From NCBI GenBank assembly GCA_029204045.2, contig CM055076.1:16727902-16791901 (forward strand): a stretch of 64,000 bases of DNA, given 5' to 3'. This stretch comes from Tillandsia leiboldiana. Its lineage: Eukaryota > Streptophyta > Magnoliopsida > Poales > Bromeliaceae. The translations under genes and the position numbers were made by a program. Shown in pieces: positions 9,633-21,512 of the stretch (its first letter is position 1; each line of letters opens with the position of its first letter). Below the pieces are notes generated by a model. It was not told where the DNA came from and made no database searches. It worked only from the letters and a program-made list of their open reading frames with translations.

Positions 9633-10685
9633 CCCTTATATTAAAACACCAATTCATAATTGCACGGTTGTGATTGCCCACACTTAATATTTTTACATCT
9701 TTTCTTTCTGCAGCAGAAAGAACAATTTCAGGCTCTTAAAAGGTTAACCATTGAACAATGTGACAAGATCGAATATATTCCAACAGAGGTTTTTCAGAAA
9801 TTCAACACCGTAAAAGTCTTGATAATAACAAATTGCCCAATGTTGACAACACGTAGAATCTCAGATATCCAACTGCCCTCTATACTCAATAAACTCTCTA
9901 TTGGGTCATGCGGCGACCTTGAAGTGCAATTGATGTGGTCAGCGAATTTAACCTCTCTTATCCTGTTGGAATTAGTCGATTGTGCAAGCATAACTTCCTT
10001 CCCCCCAGCACAAGTGTGTGCACAGTGGACAATGCTTTCCCAGTTACAGATAAAGAACTACAAAGAACTGTCATCATTTGGTGGAATACAAGCTCTTGTA
10101 TCTCTCCGTTGGTTAGATATTAGAGGGTGTGACAAGCTAATTGAAGTTGCCCTGCGTCAGCATCCGTTCCCAAATGATGTCGGCCAAAAGAATGCAGCGG
10201 ACTGCTTTTTGAAGCTTGGCAAACTATCAATTGACCACCACGCGCTCCTGCTCATGGAGCCATTGAGAAGTCTCTCCTCCATCAGCCGTTTCACTCTCTA
10301 TGATGCTTCGCGACTCACTTCCTTACCTGAGGAATGGCTACTGCAAAATCACTCTGCCCTCGAGAGATTAAATATAGAGAATGCATGTTTCCTTCAGTCC
10401 CTACCCCAGAGCATGACAAAACTGTGCTCCCTAGAGATTTTGCATGTAGAAAATGGTAAACTCATCCAGTCACTTCCAGATCTGCCTACTTCACTGCGTA
10501 TTCTATGGATCGCTAGGTGTCACCCTGAGTTGAAGGAGCGATGCCAAGAGAATATAGGCCTTGATTGGCCCAAGATTGCCAACATCCCTGATGTGGAGAT
10601 TGAATCAACATATTCTGAAGAGGTGATGATGCACATTCTATGTTCACTTCACATCCCTTCATCTTGCCCGTGCTATTCTTTATAA

Positions 10686-10931
10686 TTAACGCAATTTATT
10701 TCGGTCTTAATGAACTATGACATCTCATTCAATCTTAACAAGGTTATTTAATTTGTTTCAGGACTAATTAGCCTTTTTTGGACAATGCAAGAGCAAGCAG
10801 GTTCGTTTTAAATTAGCACCCCCAATAAAATTTTATATTTTTTGACCCTTAACTTATAGTGCTAATTAATCACCCCTCATAATTAGTACATGGTGCTCGC
10901 AGGGCTTGCGTGATTATAAAGAGAGGATAGT
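10686..10931 (+). other. Proximal 3' flank of CNL 1
   Basis: Contains a block matching the sequence after CNL 2 (TTTCAGGAC followed by TTAGCCTTTTTTGGACAATG, about 10757-10790 versus 35500-35535). The TTTCAG may be the acceptor of a 3' UTR intron. It is cut at 10931 by a large retrotransposon whose target duplication is ATAGT (10927-10931). Confidence 0.6.
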
Positions 10932-13900
10932 TGTCACGCCCCGAGTTTAAAAATCAGGTCTGAAATTTTTTTTTTTGTTTAAACCAGAGTTTGCAAAACA
11001 GGCGTAACAGACCGCCACACATATAGGAAACTCTCTATTCCGCGAACAGAGACTCCCCTATATATGCACGGCTAGGCTAGTAATCAGCAACAGATATCTC
11101 AGTACAACTACTACTCTAGTCAGCAGAAATAATTCAAAATCAGTTATTACATCAATATTTTAAATGTCTAAATCGAACAGAACTAGACTAAAATGCGGAA
11201 ACCAAAAGTCTGCGTAAATCATCAAGGATCTCAATCATCTCTGTCTAGAATCATGGGGACAGCTCTATCGTGACAAGCTCACTGGATCGTCCCGACAACT
11301 CACCACCCGACGGACCTGCAACAGTCACCCGAGGGTGTGAGACACACCGGAGTGTATCCCAGTGGGCACGACGAGCCGAGGATCAGCTAATCGTACCTAC
11401 TGGGTACTAAAATCTGCGGATAGTAAAGATCAATAGGAAAAGCTGGAATAACAATAAGGTCTACTGATAATCAACAATAGTTCACAGATACAATTAAAAT
11501 AGGCAGGTAATCCACATAAGGAACAGTAGGTAAATAAATGCTAGAAATCAGGATATATCAGTGATAACAATCATAAGAACTGTAGATCACACATGTAGAA
11601 AATAAGAGATGTCTACAAAAATCATATATAGAGAACTGCAAGTGATGAAAGCATGTCTATAGATGATCATACTAGAAATAAACTGAACAACAATACAGGA
11701 GTAATGCGTCAAAGGTAGAAACCCAAGTACCCAATCGTAAGCCAATATTGGTCTCAGAGGACCTCAGGCAAAGCCACTTATCCGCACCCGATCCGCTGAA
11801 TAACCCTGCACGTCACAGACGCCAAGCAGTCTCGATGCAAAAAGGGGCTCACGGGTCTATCACCAGACCACTTTACCGGCAAAGAACAAGCTCAACGGGG
11901 AGCGACCCCGGCCATGTTCGTGAAGAACAGCAGTGCATGGCAAATCATAATGCTCAATCTCACGGTCTAATGACCGGGTAGTCGGCAACACGCCGGAATC
12001 CCAACAGGGAATCATCAGTCTATCGATCAGGATCAATCAATCATGCATATCGAAATATCAAGCAACATCTCAAGTGTCAGGAATCAACGAGTAGAATCGA
12101 ATCATGCAAATCTATGCACTGGAACATAAGAGCTGATGCACAAGTACATGTGATATGTCTAACGTAAATCAAGTACTGTCAGGAACAATCATAGGGCATG
12201 CCAATACAAATCATCAGGGATAATCTAGATAGAATCAGCAGATATATATATATATGACGAGTCTAAAAGAATCCATGTCTGTCACGAGGGATCACATGTG
12301 ATATATAGATCAAATCAATCAACTAATAAACAGGTATGTGAATCGATCAAGATCTATCAGGAGTAGTCATAGAGCATGTAGGTGTAAGTATCAGGGGTAG
12401 ATGACAGGTCTAAAGAAATCCATATCAATCAGAAGGGTCACATGGCATATAGATCAAGTCATCATGTATAGTCAAGAACCACTGTACATGATATGTCTAA
12501 AGAATCGATAGTTGTCAAGTACAGGTCTAATCAAGTCAGTGTCAATCAGTGAAACCATGATATGTATATGGTATGTCTCATGAAGATCAAGGTCTATCAG
12601 AAATATAAAAACTGATAAACAGGTACGTAAGATATGTCTCACGTAGATCAAGATCTGTCAGGACTAATCACTAAAATCTACAGATAAGCTAACTAGGCAG
12701 GGAATCAAAAACAGGTGTCCGACTGGACTAAAGCAACCAGAGGGCCGAATAGATCACGCCCGGACCGAAGGTAACCCACCTGGATGACGGCAGATCCTCG
12801 ATCTCCCGCGCAGCTACTGGGAGGCTGGTGCTGAACAACTGGGCCCTGTAACAGTAAATATGATCAGTAATAGACTCACACAACCCTTTCCCGACAACGT
12901 TACACTAACGGAAAGTTTAAACGGGTCAAATCGGTCATTTCGTCGGTCGACAACTGATTCCTGGTCAACGAGGACCATCGGAATCTCAATAAAATGGCCA
13001 GGTAGTGCGTAGGTGCTATCAAAGGGCATTCAGGATGTTTATTTTGCAAGTTGGTCCATTATGTGTTTAAAATTGCATAAATACCTATTAGATAACTACT
13101 GTTTTGGCTCGTTCGTGAAATCCGGGAATCCAAATTTGACTCCGTAAGTTTCAGTGGGTTCGTTACGACGAGACGAAACCCGTACTCACAAGTCTGGTCT
13201 GACACGGATCCCGAGGGCAAAGTTGGCCCATAAGTTCTTTTAGTCTATTTTACAACTTTGTTTAATCATAACCTATGTTTGATCTAATCCAAATTTAGCT
13301 AGAGCATGGTGATCAATATGGTCCAGGGACAGTGAGGCTCACCTTGCGCGCGTCGGAGGCCGGCCGGAAAGCTTGCCGGAGCAAGGTGGTGCACCAATTC
13401 CTAGCAAGCCAAGGCTCGGTTTGGCTTTTCTTGGATCAGCTCAGGCTCTGTCCTGTAGAGGAGGTGAGCATCAGTAAGAGGGAGGTCCCAGAGGCTCTCG
13501 GGTCCATGTGGGGTCGAGCCCCGGCGGCCGGAGGCGGCGGCGGCCGGAGATGAGTCCGAATGGCAAGGCTCGGGTGCAAGAATTAAGACCCAACACAGAG
13601 GGGTGATCTGGGTTAAAATAAAATCGTGGAGAGCTTTCTTAGGGTCTGTAGACCTCACATGAGTGGTTGCCGGAGTCCCGGAGCGCCGGAGTTGGCCGGA
13701 GATGGAGCTCGAGTGCGGCTCGGGTGCAACCCTGGTGATCAAAACCCCGACGTTAGGAGGGCCATGCAACATGATGGGGAGACTCCTACAGACCACAGGA
13801 GGTTACCTGCGTGGCTCCCGGTGGCTGAGGAGCGCCGGCAAGGCGGCGCCGGAGGAGCTCGGTGGAGCTTCAAGGCCGTTAATGGCGGATTCCGGCGGCG

Positions 13901-15453
13901 GGGCTCCGGGCCGGTGCAACTTGGATGGAAAGTTTCCACTCGGCGCCAGGAAGCTTCGGGTGCCAGTGGCCGCCGGTGGGAGGCAGCGGCGGCGCCGGAC
14001 GGCGGCGATCGGCGAAGATGCCAATTATCGGGCTTCTAGGGCATCGCCGATCGGGGTCGATCCTCAACGGATGGTGATCAGGCTCCGTGGGAAGGTTGCA
14101 GTCGTCAAGTGGAGCAGAATCAATGGTGTTGATCTTGATCTTGATGGCCGGATAACGGCGGAGCACGCGGTCGGTCTAAAGTGGCAATTCCGGCGGCTAT
14201 GGCTCCCGCCGGTTAACCGGAAGGCCGGGGACCTCGGGGCTGCAGGAGGGTGATTCCCCAGAGGTCAGGAGGTGACTGCACAAGGTTTCGGGACAACTTA
14301 AAGAGAATTTTCCAACAACTCACCTTCGCCGGAAAGATGGAAGGAGAGGAGGATGGCCGCGGCGGCGCACGGCGACGGCTGGGCACGGGGTCACCTCAGC
14401 TTGGACGCGGGTTCACAGAAGGTGCCTCAGGTGCAAGTCTGGTCCACCCAGGGTCCTCCCCAGCCTTCCTCCACCACAACACCCGAGATCAAGATCTTGT
14501 TCTTCTTCTTCTCCGGCGACGTGGAGGCGGCGGCCGGCACGGGATGGTCCGGAAAGTGAGGCTGAGGAGAGGGGAGTAGTTGAAGGCGTGCGATAGAGGG
14601 GCTGAGGCTGCGGTTACTTAAGAAGCAAAATATCTTGAATTCGATTTTTGAATTCGAATGCATGTGTGTGTAACAATTGCAACGCAGCCCTCCACCCTTT
14701 GGTATTTGCTGTCCAGTCCTTCATAGCAGCAAAGTCTTGCACTCAGATCCCTCCCCAAGCAATGGCACGCTTTACGAGGCAGGTTATATAGGGTTCTATG
14801 TGCAAAAATTGCATTTTTCGATGCATTTCACCCTTTTCGAGAAGATTCGTTCGTCGAAACGGAAAATGGACTGCGCCATGACGTCCGGCTCGACGAGACC
14901 TATCAGGTAGCGATTTTTGATTTTCGAAAAACTTCCCGGATTAAATCTCGGTCCATAAAATACAGTCCCGGAATACAGTTTTCGCGTTTTTTGAGACTTA
15001 GAGTCGTCAAACGGAAATTTCGTCAGCGCCATTGCGTCCAGAACGTCAGAGCCATTCAAATTGACTACCTGAAGTGCTATGTTCGGATTCCAGACAGTGA
15101 ATTGGCTCAACGTTGGCGCGAAGGGACTCGAAAATCAGGGTTTACTGTTCACTGTACCCTCGACTTAAGTCGCGGGTCCCGCCCGCTTCTTCGTCGATTT
15201 CTGGAAGATCCGACCGTCAGATCTGAACAAGCTTAATATGGTTTTCACTCAGTTCGTCATGACGGTCGCACTCGTGGTCTCGGATCTTCGAGACTAGGCT
15301 CGGATTGAAAGGCGATATTTCTGGCCCACTAACTGTGCAATTTACACTGCAGAAAAGGGGCACCTTAGCTATTCGTGCATTTCATGATCCCAATTCAACC
15401 TAAATTCAATCAATTTCCTTTATTTATTTATTTTCAAAATTCAAGTTCTCATA
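10932..15453 (-). repeat. 3' LTR (left copy) of the 10.6-kb element
   Basis: Begins TGTCACGCCCCGAG on the + strand and ends CTCATA, where the right copy ends CTCACA, so its inner terminal dinucleotide has mutated. A GC-rich, CCGG-rich core lies at about 13330-14600 between AT-rich flanks. Degenerate repeats occur at 12100-12700. Apparent reading frames in the GC-rich core match nothing I recognise and are probably chance. Confidence 0.9.
12120..12690. repeat. Degenerate tandem repeats within the long LTR
   Basis: Phrases such as GATATGTCTNACGTAGATCAAG and ATCTGTCAGGANNAATCA recur several times at irregular spacing of about 60-130 bp. The same block is present at 18180-18750 in the other LTR. 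Confidence 0.5.
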
Positions 15454-15464
15454 TCTCTCCCACC
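15454..15464 (-). promoter_or_regulatory. Polypurine tract of the 10.6-kb element
   Basis: On the minus strand GGTGGGAGAGA lies immediately before the 3' LTR. It follows a block (15465-15490) similar to the sequence that precedes the polypurine tract of the gypsy element at 58073-58102. Confidence 0.7.
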
Positions 15465-16082
15465 AAAAAGGAAGTTTCGTCCCTGAAACTTAATACAACT
15501 AAGAACCAAATAAATGGTCACCCTGAAGACTATAACTATATACAAGCTAACAAGCAGACCCAATCACGATATTACCCCTTACGGGGTATAGTACTTCAAA
15601 CCGTTCTTTCGACAGTACCTTGTCTGCAGCCAACATACTTATCAAAAGAAGGGTGAAATACCCAAGATCTGTCGCCAACATCGAGTTGGAGACACGACTC
15701 CCACCGGAGTCAACCGAAAGTATAGGTAACGTGGCTAAAGCAATCAATGTCTATGGAGATCAATGTCTAATTTTATCTTTAATCCATTTATTAAAACAAA
15801 GTAATTCAGATTATTATATCACCTCCACTTCAAAGGAGTTTTGTTCACGAAGTTTACAACTTAAAGTCATGCTTTAAGAAATGCTTAATATAAAAATTTA
15901 TTCGAGAGCTACTAGGTCAGTCGTCGGGCTTCCCTCCATGGGGGGTCAGTGCATGGGCCGGTCCTGCTGAGGTTTTGCCCTCTCCCTCAGACTGACGAGG
16001 GAGAGGAGGGCGCCCAAATGAAGCAGCGTTCGAGGGAGTACCCTGACGCTGGTATGGGATCACAGGTGCTGGAGCAGTGGAA
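15465..16082 (-). mobile_element. Non-coding or decayed internal region of the 10.6-kb element
   Basis: There is a 66-codon minus-strand open frame (15547-15747), but I recognise no domain. The segment around 15520-15675 is the part also found inside the TRIM array at 2960-3116. A second minus-strand frame (15917-16249) overlaps the gag end in another phase and is rich in Pro, Ser and Arg; it may be the former gag-protease linker after a frameshift. Confidence 0.45.
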
Positions 16083-16805
16083 TCATCGGGTGGTCCTCCG
16101 CGGGCACTCCGAAGCTCTATGTCCCTGCTGGCCGCATGTGAAACATCGGCCATGTCTCTGCTTGCAGTTGTGCGCCCGGTGGGTACCCCCACAGAAGACA
16201 CACGGTCGGGATAGCTTCGCCTTTTTGTTTTGTTTGAAGGATCCACCACCGCTCACAGGAGGCGCTCTTTTCTTGCCCTCGAATATTTGTGGCTCGGGAT
16301 TCTTGAATTCGGGCAGGACAGCCTTTGCTCGAGCTTGCTCTGCTCGATCAGCCTCATCATTAGCCACAGGATCGGTAACTGGAAAGACTGACCGGTATGA
16401 CGCAGGTGCCGTCACAGCAGTACTAACAGGGGCAATCGTAACCCCCGGTACCCCACAAAAAGCCGCAACAACATCTGGAATGGGCCCCGCTGGTGGTGAT
16501 ACGGGGTCAACAGCAGGCTCCGCCAAACCCTCCGGCTCGGCAACAGCCGGAGCTACGAGGGGTGCAATTGGCGGTGCAGCAACTGGAACAGTTGGTGGGT
16601 GAACAGGTGGGACAGGAGCAGCAGTCTGCTGCTGCACAAAATACTGGAACATCCCAACCAGGGCCGCCATCTGAGCCTCAAGTCGCTCTATACGACCCTG
16701 AACTGCGAGCTCGCTCGGCGCGCTGGGTGGTCGGCCGACACAACGGCCCGTGTCCGCACTCCGTCCATGCCCACGGCCTGGTGGATAAGCCATAACTGCA
16801 ACCAT
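16083..16805 (-). CDS. Truncated Gag-like protein with zinc knuckle
   Basis: A 240-codon frame starts about 150 bp after the primer-binding site, as expected for gag. The N-terminal part has a short coiled-coil-like stretch (RIERLEAQMAALVGMFQYF) and then a long Pro/Val/Ala linker. The C-terminal part has a basic segment and a paired cysteine motif: CVFCGGTHRAHNC, then a classic CCHC knuckle, CFTCGQQGHRASEC, near the end. The central Retrotrans_gag capsid domain, which lies between such a coiled coil and knuckle in the related frame at 55811-57877, is missing. The product could bind nucleic acid but probably cannot assemble a particle on its own. Confidence 0.75.
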   Translation of the reverse strand: MVAVMAYPPGRGHGRSADTGRCVGRPPSAPSELAVQGRIERLEAQMAALVGMFQYFVQQQTAAPVPPVHPPTVPVAAPPIAPLVAPAVAEPEGLAEPAVDPVSPPAGPIPDVVAAFCGVPGVTIAPVSTAVTAPASYRSVFPVTDPVANDEADRAEQARAKAVLPEFKNPEPQIFEGKKRAPPVSGGGSFKQNKKAKLSRPCVFCGGTHRAHNCKQRHGRCFTCGQQGHRASECPRRTTR

Positions 16806-16954
16806 ACACCCAGGTTAGAAACAGACTCCGAAAAGTATACCCTGAGTTTCTAACTCTTACATTCGACCTACCCATCGCTCTCACGTGACAAGTCATCCTA
16901 GGGTTCATCCTAACCAGTTCCTAATCAACTTTCCCTAGGTACCGTGTACCTATT

Positions 16955-16966
16955 GCTCTGATACCA
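16955..16966 (-). promoter_or_regulatory. Primer-binding site of the 10.6-kb element
   Basis: The minus strand reads TGGTATCAGAGC, complementary to initiator tRNA-Met, separated by a GATTAGA-type spacer from the LTR edge at 16974. This fixes the minus orientation and identifies the right LTR as the 5' LTR. Confidence 0.85.
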
Positions 16967-16973
16967 TCTAATC

Positions 16974-19900
16974 TGTCACGCCCCGAGTTTAAAAATCAGG
17001 TCTGAAATTTTTTTTTTTGTTTAAACCAGAGTTTGCAAAACAGGCGTAACAGACCGCCACACATATAGGAAACTCTCTATTCCGCGAACAGAGACTCCCC
17101 TATATATGCACGGCTAGGCTAGTAATCAGCAACAGATATCTCAGTACAACTACTACTCTAGTCAGCAGAAATAATTCAAAATCAGTTATTACATCAATAT
17201 TTTAAATGTCTAAATCGAACAGAACTAGACTAAAATGCGGAAACCAAAAGTCTGCGTAAATCATAAGTCTGCGTAAATCATCAAGGATCTCAATCATCTC
17301 TGTCTAGAATCATGGGGACAGCTCTATCGTGACAAGCTCACTGGATCGTCCCGACAACTCACCACCCGACGGACCTGCAACAGTCACCCGAGGGTGTGAG
17401 ACACACCGGAGTGTATCCCAGTGGGCACGACGAGTCGAGGATCAGCTAATCGTACCTACTGGGTACTAAAATCTGCGGATAGTAAAGATCAATAGGAAAA
17501 GCTGGAATAACAATAAGGTCTACTGATAATCAACAATAGTTCACAGATACAATTAAAATAGGCAGGTAATCCACATAAGGAACAGTAGGTAAATAAATGC
17601 TAGAAATCAGGATATATCAGTGATAACAATCATAAGAACTGTAGATCACACATGTAGAAAATAAGAGATGTCTACAAAAATCATATATAGAGAACTGCAA
17701 GTGATGAAAGCATGTCTATAGATGATCATACTAGAAATAAACTGAACAACAATACAGGAGTAATGCGTCAAAGGTAGAAACCCAAGTACCCAATCGTAAG
17801 CCAATATTGGTCTCAGAGGACCTCAGGCAAAGCCACTTATCCGCACCCGATCCGCTGAATAACCCTGCACGTCACAGACGCCAAGCAGTCTCGATGCAAA
17901 AAGGGGCTCACGGGTCTATCACCAGACCACTTTACCGGCAAAGAACAAGCTCAACGGGGAGCGACCCCGGCCATGTTCGTGAAGAACAGCAGTGCATGGC
18001 AAATCATAATGCTCAATCTCACGGTCTAATGACCGGGTAGTCGGCAACACGCCGGAATCCCAACAGGGAATCATCAGTCTATCGATCAGGATCAATCAAT
18101 CATGCATATCGAAATATCAAGCAACATCTCAAGTGTCAGGAATCAACGAGTAGAATCGAATCATGCAAATCTATGCACTGGAACATAAGAGCTGATGCAC
18201 AAGTACATGTGATATGTCTAACGTAAATCAAGTACTGTCAGGAACAATCATAGGGCATGCCAATACAAATCATCAGGGATAATCTAGATAGAATCAGCAG
18301 ATATATATATATATGACGAGTCTAAAAGAATCCATGTCTGTCACGAGGGATCACATGTGATATATAGATCAAATCAATCAACTAATAAACAGGTATGTGA
18401 ATCGATCAAGATCTATCAGGAGTAGTCATAGAGCATGTAGGTGTAAGTATCAGGGGTAGATGACAGGTCTAAAGAAATCCATATCAATCAGAAGGGTCAC
18501 ATGGCATATAGATCAAGTCATCATGTATAGTCAAGAACCACTGTACATGATATGTCTAAAGAATCGATAGTTGTCAAGTACAGGTCTAATCAAGTCAGTG
18601 TCAATCAGTGAAACCATGATATGTATATGGTATGTCTCATGAAGATCAAGGTCTATCAGAAATATAAAAACTGATAAACAGGTACGTAAGATATGTCTCA
18701 CGTAGATCAAGATCTGTCAGGACTAATCACTAAAATCTACAGATAAGCTAACTAGGCAGGGAATCAAAAACAGGTGTCCGACTGGACTAAAGCAACCAGA
18801 GGGCCGAATAGATCACGCCCGGACCGAAGGTAACCCACCTGGATGACGGCAGATCCTCGATCTCCCGCGCAGCTACTGGGAGGCTGGTGCTGAACAACTG
18901 GGCCCTGTAACAGTAAATATGATCAGTAATAGACTCACACAACCCTTTCCCGACAACGTTACACTAACGGAAAGTTTAAACGGGTCAAATCGGTCATTTC
19001 GTCGGTCGACAACTGATTCCTGGTCAACGAGGACCATCGGAATCTCAATAAAATGGCCAGGTAGTGCGTAGGTGCTATCAAAGGGCATTCAGGATGTTTA
19101 TTTTGCAAGTTGGTCCATTATGTGTTTAAAATTGCATAAATACCTATTAGATAACTACTGTTTTGGCTCGTTCGTGAAATCCGGGAATCCAAATTTGACT
19201 CCGTAAGTTTCAGTGGGTTCGTTACGACGAGACGAAACCCGTACTCACAAGTCTGGTCTGACACGGATCCCGAGGGCAAAGTTGGCCCATAAGTTCTTTT
19301 AGTCTATTTTACAACTTTGTTTAATCATAACCTATGTTTGATCTAATCCAAATTTAGCTAGAGCATGGTGATCAATATGGTCCAGGGACAGTGAGGCTCA
19401 CCTTGCGCGCGTCGGAGGCCGGCCGGAAAGCTTGCCGGAGCAAGGTGGTGCACCAATTCCTAGCAAGCCAAGGCTCGGTTTGGCTTTTCTTGGATCAGCT
19501 CAGGCTCTGTCCTGTAGAGGAGGTGAGCATCAGTAAGAGGGAGGTCCCAGAGGCTCTCGGGTCCATGTGGGGTCGAGCCCCGGCGGCCGGAGGCGGCGGC
19601 GGCCGGAGATGAGTCCGAATGGCAAGGCTCGGGTGCAAGAATTAAGACCCAACACAGAGGGGTGATCTGGGTTAAAATAAAATCGTGGAGAGCTTTCTTA
19701 GGGTCTGTAGACCTCACCTGAGTGGTTGCCGGAGTCCCGGAGCGCCGGAGTTGGCCGGAGATGGAGCTCGAGTGCGGCTCGGGTGCAACCCTGGTGATCA
19801 AAACCCCGACGTTAGGAGGGCCATGCAACATGATGGGGAGACTCCTACAGACCACAGGAGGTTACCTGCGTGGCTCCCGGTGGCTGAGGAGCGCCGGCAA

Positions 19901-21512
19901 GGCGGCGCCGGAGGAGCTCGGTGGAGCTTCAAGGCCGTTAATGGCGGATTCCGGCGGCGGGGCTCCGGGCCGGTGCAACTTGGATGGAAAGTTTCCACTC
20001 GGCGCCAGGAAGCTTCGGGTGCCAGTGGCCGCCGGTGGGAGGCAGCGGCGGCGCCGGACGGCGGCGATCGGCGAAGATGCCAATTATCGGGCTTCTAGGG
20101 CATCGCCGATCGGGGTCGATCCTCAACGGATGGTGATCAGGCTCCGTGGGAAGGTTGCAGTCGTCAAGTGGAGCAGAATCAACGGTGTTGATCTTGATCT
20201 TGATGGCCGGATAACGGCGGAGCACGCGGTCGGTCTAAAGTGGCAATTCCGGCGGCTATGGCTCCCGCCGGTTAACCGGAAGGCCGGGGACCTCGGGGCT
20301 GCAGGAGGGTGATTCCCCAGAGGTCAGGAGGTGACTGCACAAGGTTTCGGGACAACTTAAAGAGAATTTTCCAACAACTCACCTTCGCCGGAAAGATGGA
20401 AGGAGAGGAGGATGGCCGCGGCGGCGCACGGCGACGGCTGGGCACGGGGTCACCTCAGCTTGGACGCGGGTTCACAGAAGGTGCCTCAGGTGCAAGTCTG
20501 GTCCACCCAGGGTCCTCCCCAGCCTTCCTCCACCACAACACCCGAGATCAAGATCTTGTTCTTCTTCTTCTCCGGCGACGTGGAGGCGGCGGCCGGCACG
20601 GGATGGTCCGGAAAGTGAGGCTGAGGAGAGGGGAGTAGTTGAAGGCGTGCGATAGAGGGGCTGAGGCTGCGGTTACTTAAGAAGCAAAATATCTTGAATT
20701 CGATTTTTGAATTCGAATGCATGTGTGTGTAACAATTGCAACGCAGCCCTCCACCCTTTGGTATTTGCTGTCCAGTCCTTCATAGCAGCAAAGTCTTGCA
20801 CTCAGATCCCTCCCCAAGCAATGGCACGCTTTACGAGGCAGGTTATATAGGGTTCTATGTGCAAAAATTGCATTTTTCGATGCATTTCACCCTTTTCGAG
20901 AAGATTCGTTCGTCGAAACGGAAAATGGACTGCGCCATGACGTCCGGCTCGACGAGACCTATCAGGTAGCGATTTTTGATTTTCGAAAAACTTCCCGGAT
21001 TAAATCTCGGTCCATAAAATACAGTCCCGGAATACAGTTTTCGCGTTTTTTGAGACTTAGAGTCGTCAAACGGAAATTTCGTCAGCGCCATTGCGTCCAG
21101 AACGTCAGAGCCATTCAAATCGACTACCTGAAGTGCTATGTTCGGATTCCAGACAGTGAATTGGCTCAACGTTGGCGCGAAGGGACTCGAAAATCAGGGT
21201 TTACTGTTCACTGTACCCTCGACTTAAGTCGCGGGTCCCGCCCGCTTCTTCGTCGATTTCTGGAAGATCCGACCGTCAGATCTGAACAAGCTTAATATGG
21301 TTTTCACTCAGTTCGTCATGACGGTCGCACTCGTGGTCTCGGATCTTCGAGACTAGGCTCGGATTGAAAGGCGATATTTCTGGCCCACTAACTGTGCAAT
21401 TTACACTGCAGAAAAGGGGCACCTTAGCTATTCGTGCATTTCATGATCCCAATTCAACCTAAATTCAATCAATTTCCTTTATTTATTTATTTTCAAAATT
21501 CAAGTTCTCACA
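16974..21512 (-). repeat. 5' LTR (right copy) of the 10.6-kb element
   Basis: Runs on the + strand from TGTCACGCCCC to CTCACA. It differs from the left LTR at 17435, 19718, 20183, 21121 and 21511, plus a 17-bp tandem duplication around 17250-17283 (TCTGCGTAAATCATAAG repeated). ATAGT follows at 21513. Confidence 0.92.

Larger units (their letters stand above)
4758..10685 (+). pseudogene. CNL (CC-NB-ARC-LRR) disease-resistance pseudogene with amplified LRR exons
   Basis: By comparison with CNL 2, exons lie at 4758-7587, 8011-8325, 8757-9293 and 9714-10685, all phase 0, with GTAAGT donors and TTTCTTTNTGCAG-type acceptors. Visible domains are an Rx-type coiled coil (AEDVLDELD), the P-loop GMGGIGKTT, kinase-2 LILDDVW, RNBS-B GSKILLTTR, GCPLA, RNBS-D CFRYCSIF, MHD (MHDLLHD near 6339) and leucine-rich repeats to the end. 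Lesions relative to CNL 2 are: TGA at 5061-5063 (CGA in the paralogue) plus loss of six bases after it; TAG at 6207-6209 (CAG in the paralogue); a one-base deletion near 6870; and a frameshift near 7465-7480. CNL proteins normally sense effectors in the cytoplasm; this copy cannot make a full protein. Exons 2 and 3 are chimeras of the start of the last exon and the end of exon 1. Confidence 0.9.

Noticed and set aside
13626..14579. Open frames of 66-196 codons in the long LTR, repeated at 19685-20638
   Set aside because: Same situation: CCGG-rich LTR core, overlapping frames on both strands, no recognisable domain.
15949..16602. 217-codon plus-strand frame
   Set aside because: It is the opposite strand of the gag-like frame at 16083-16805, which has a zinc knuckle and the correct position after the primer-binding site.
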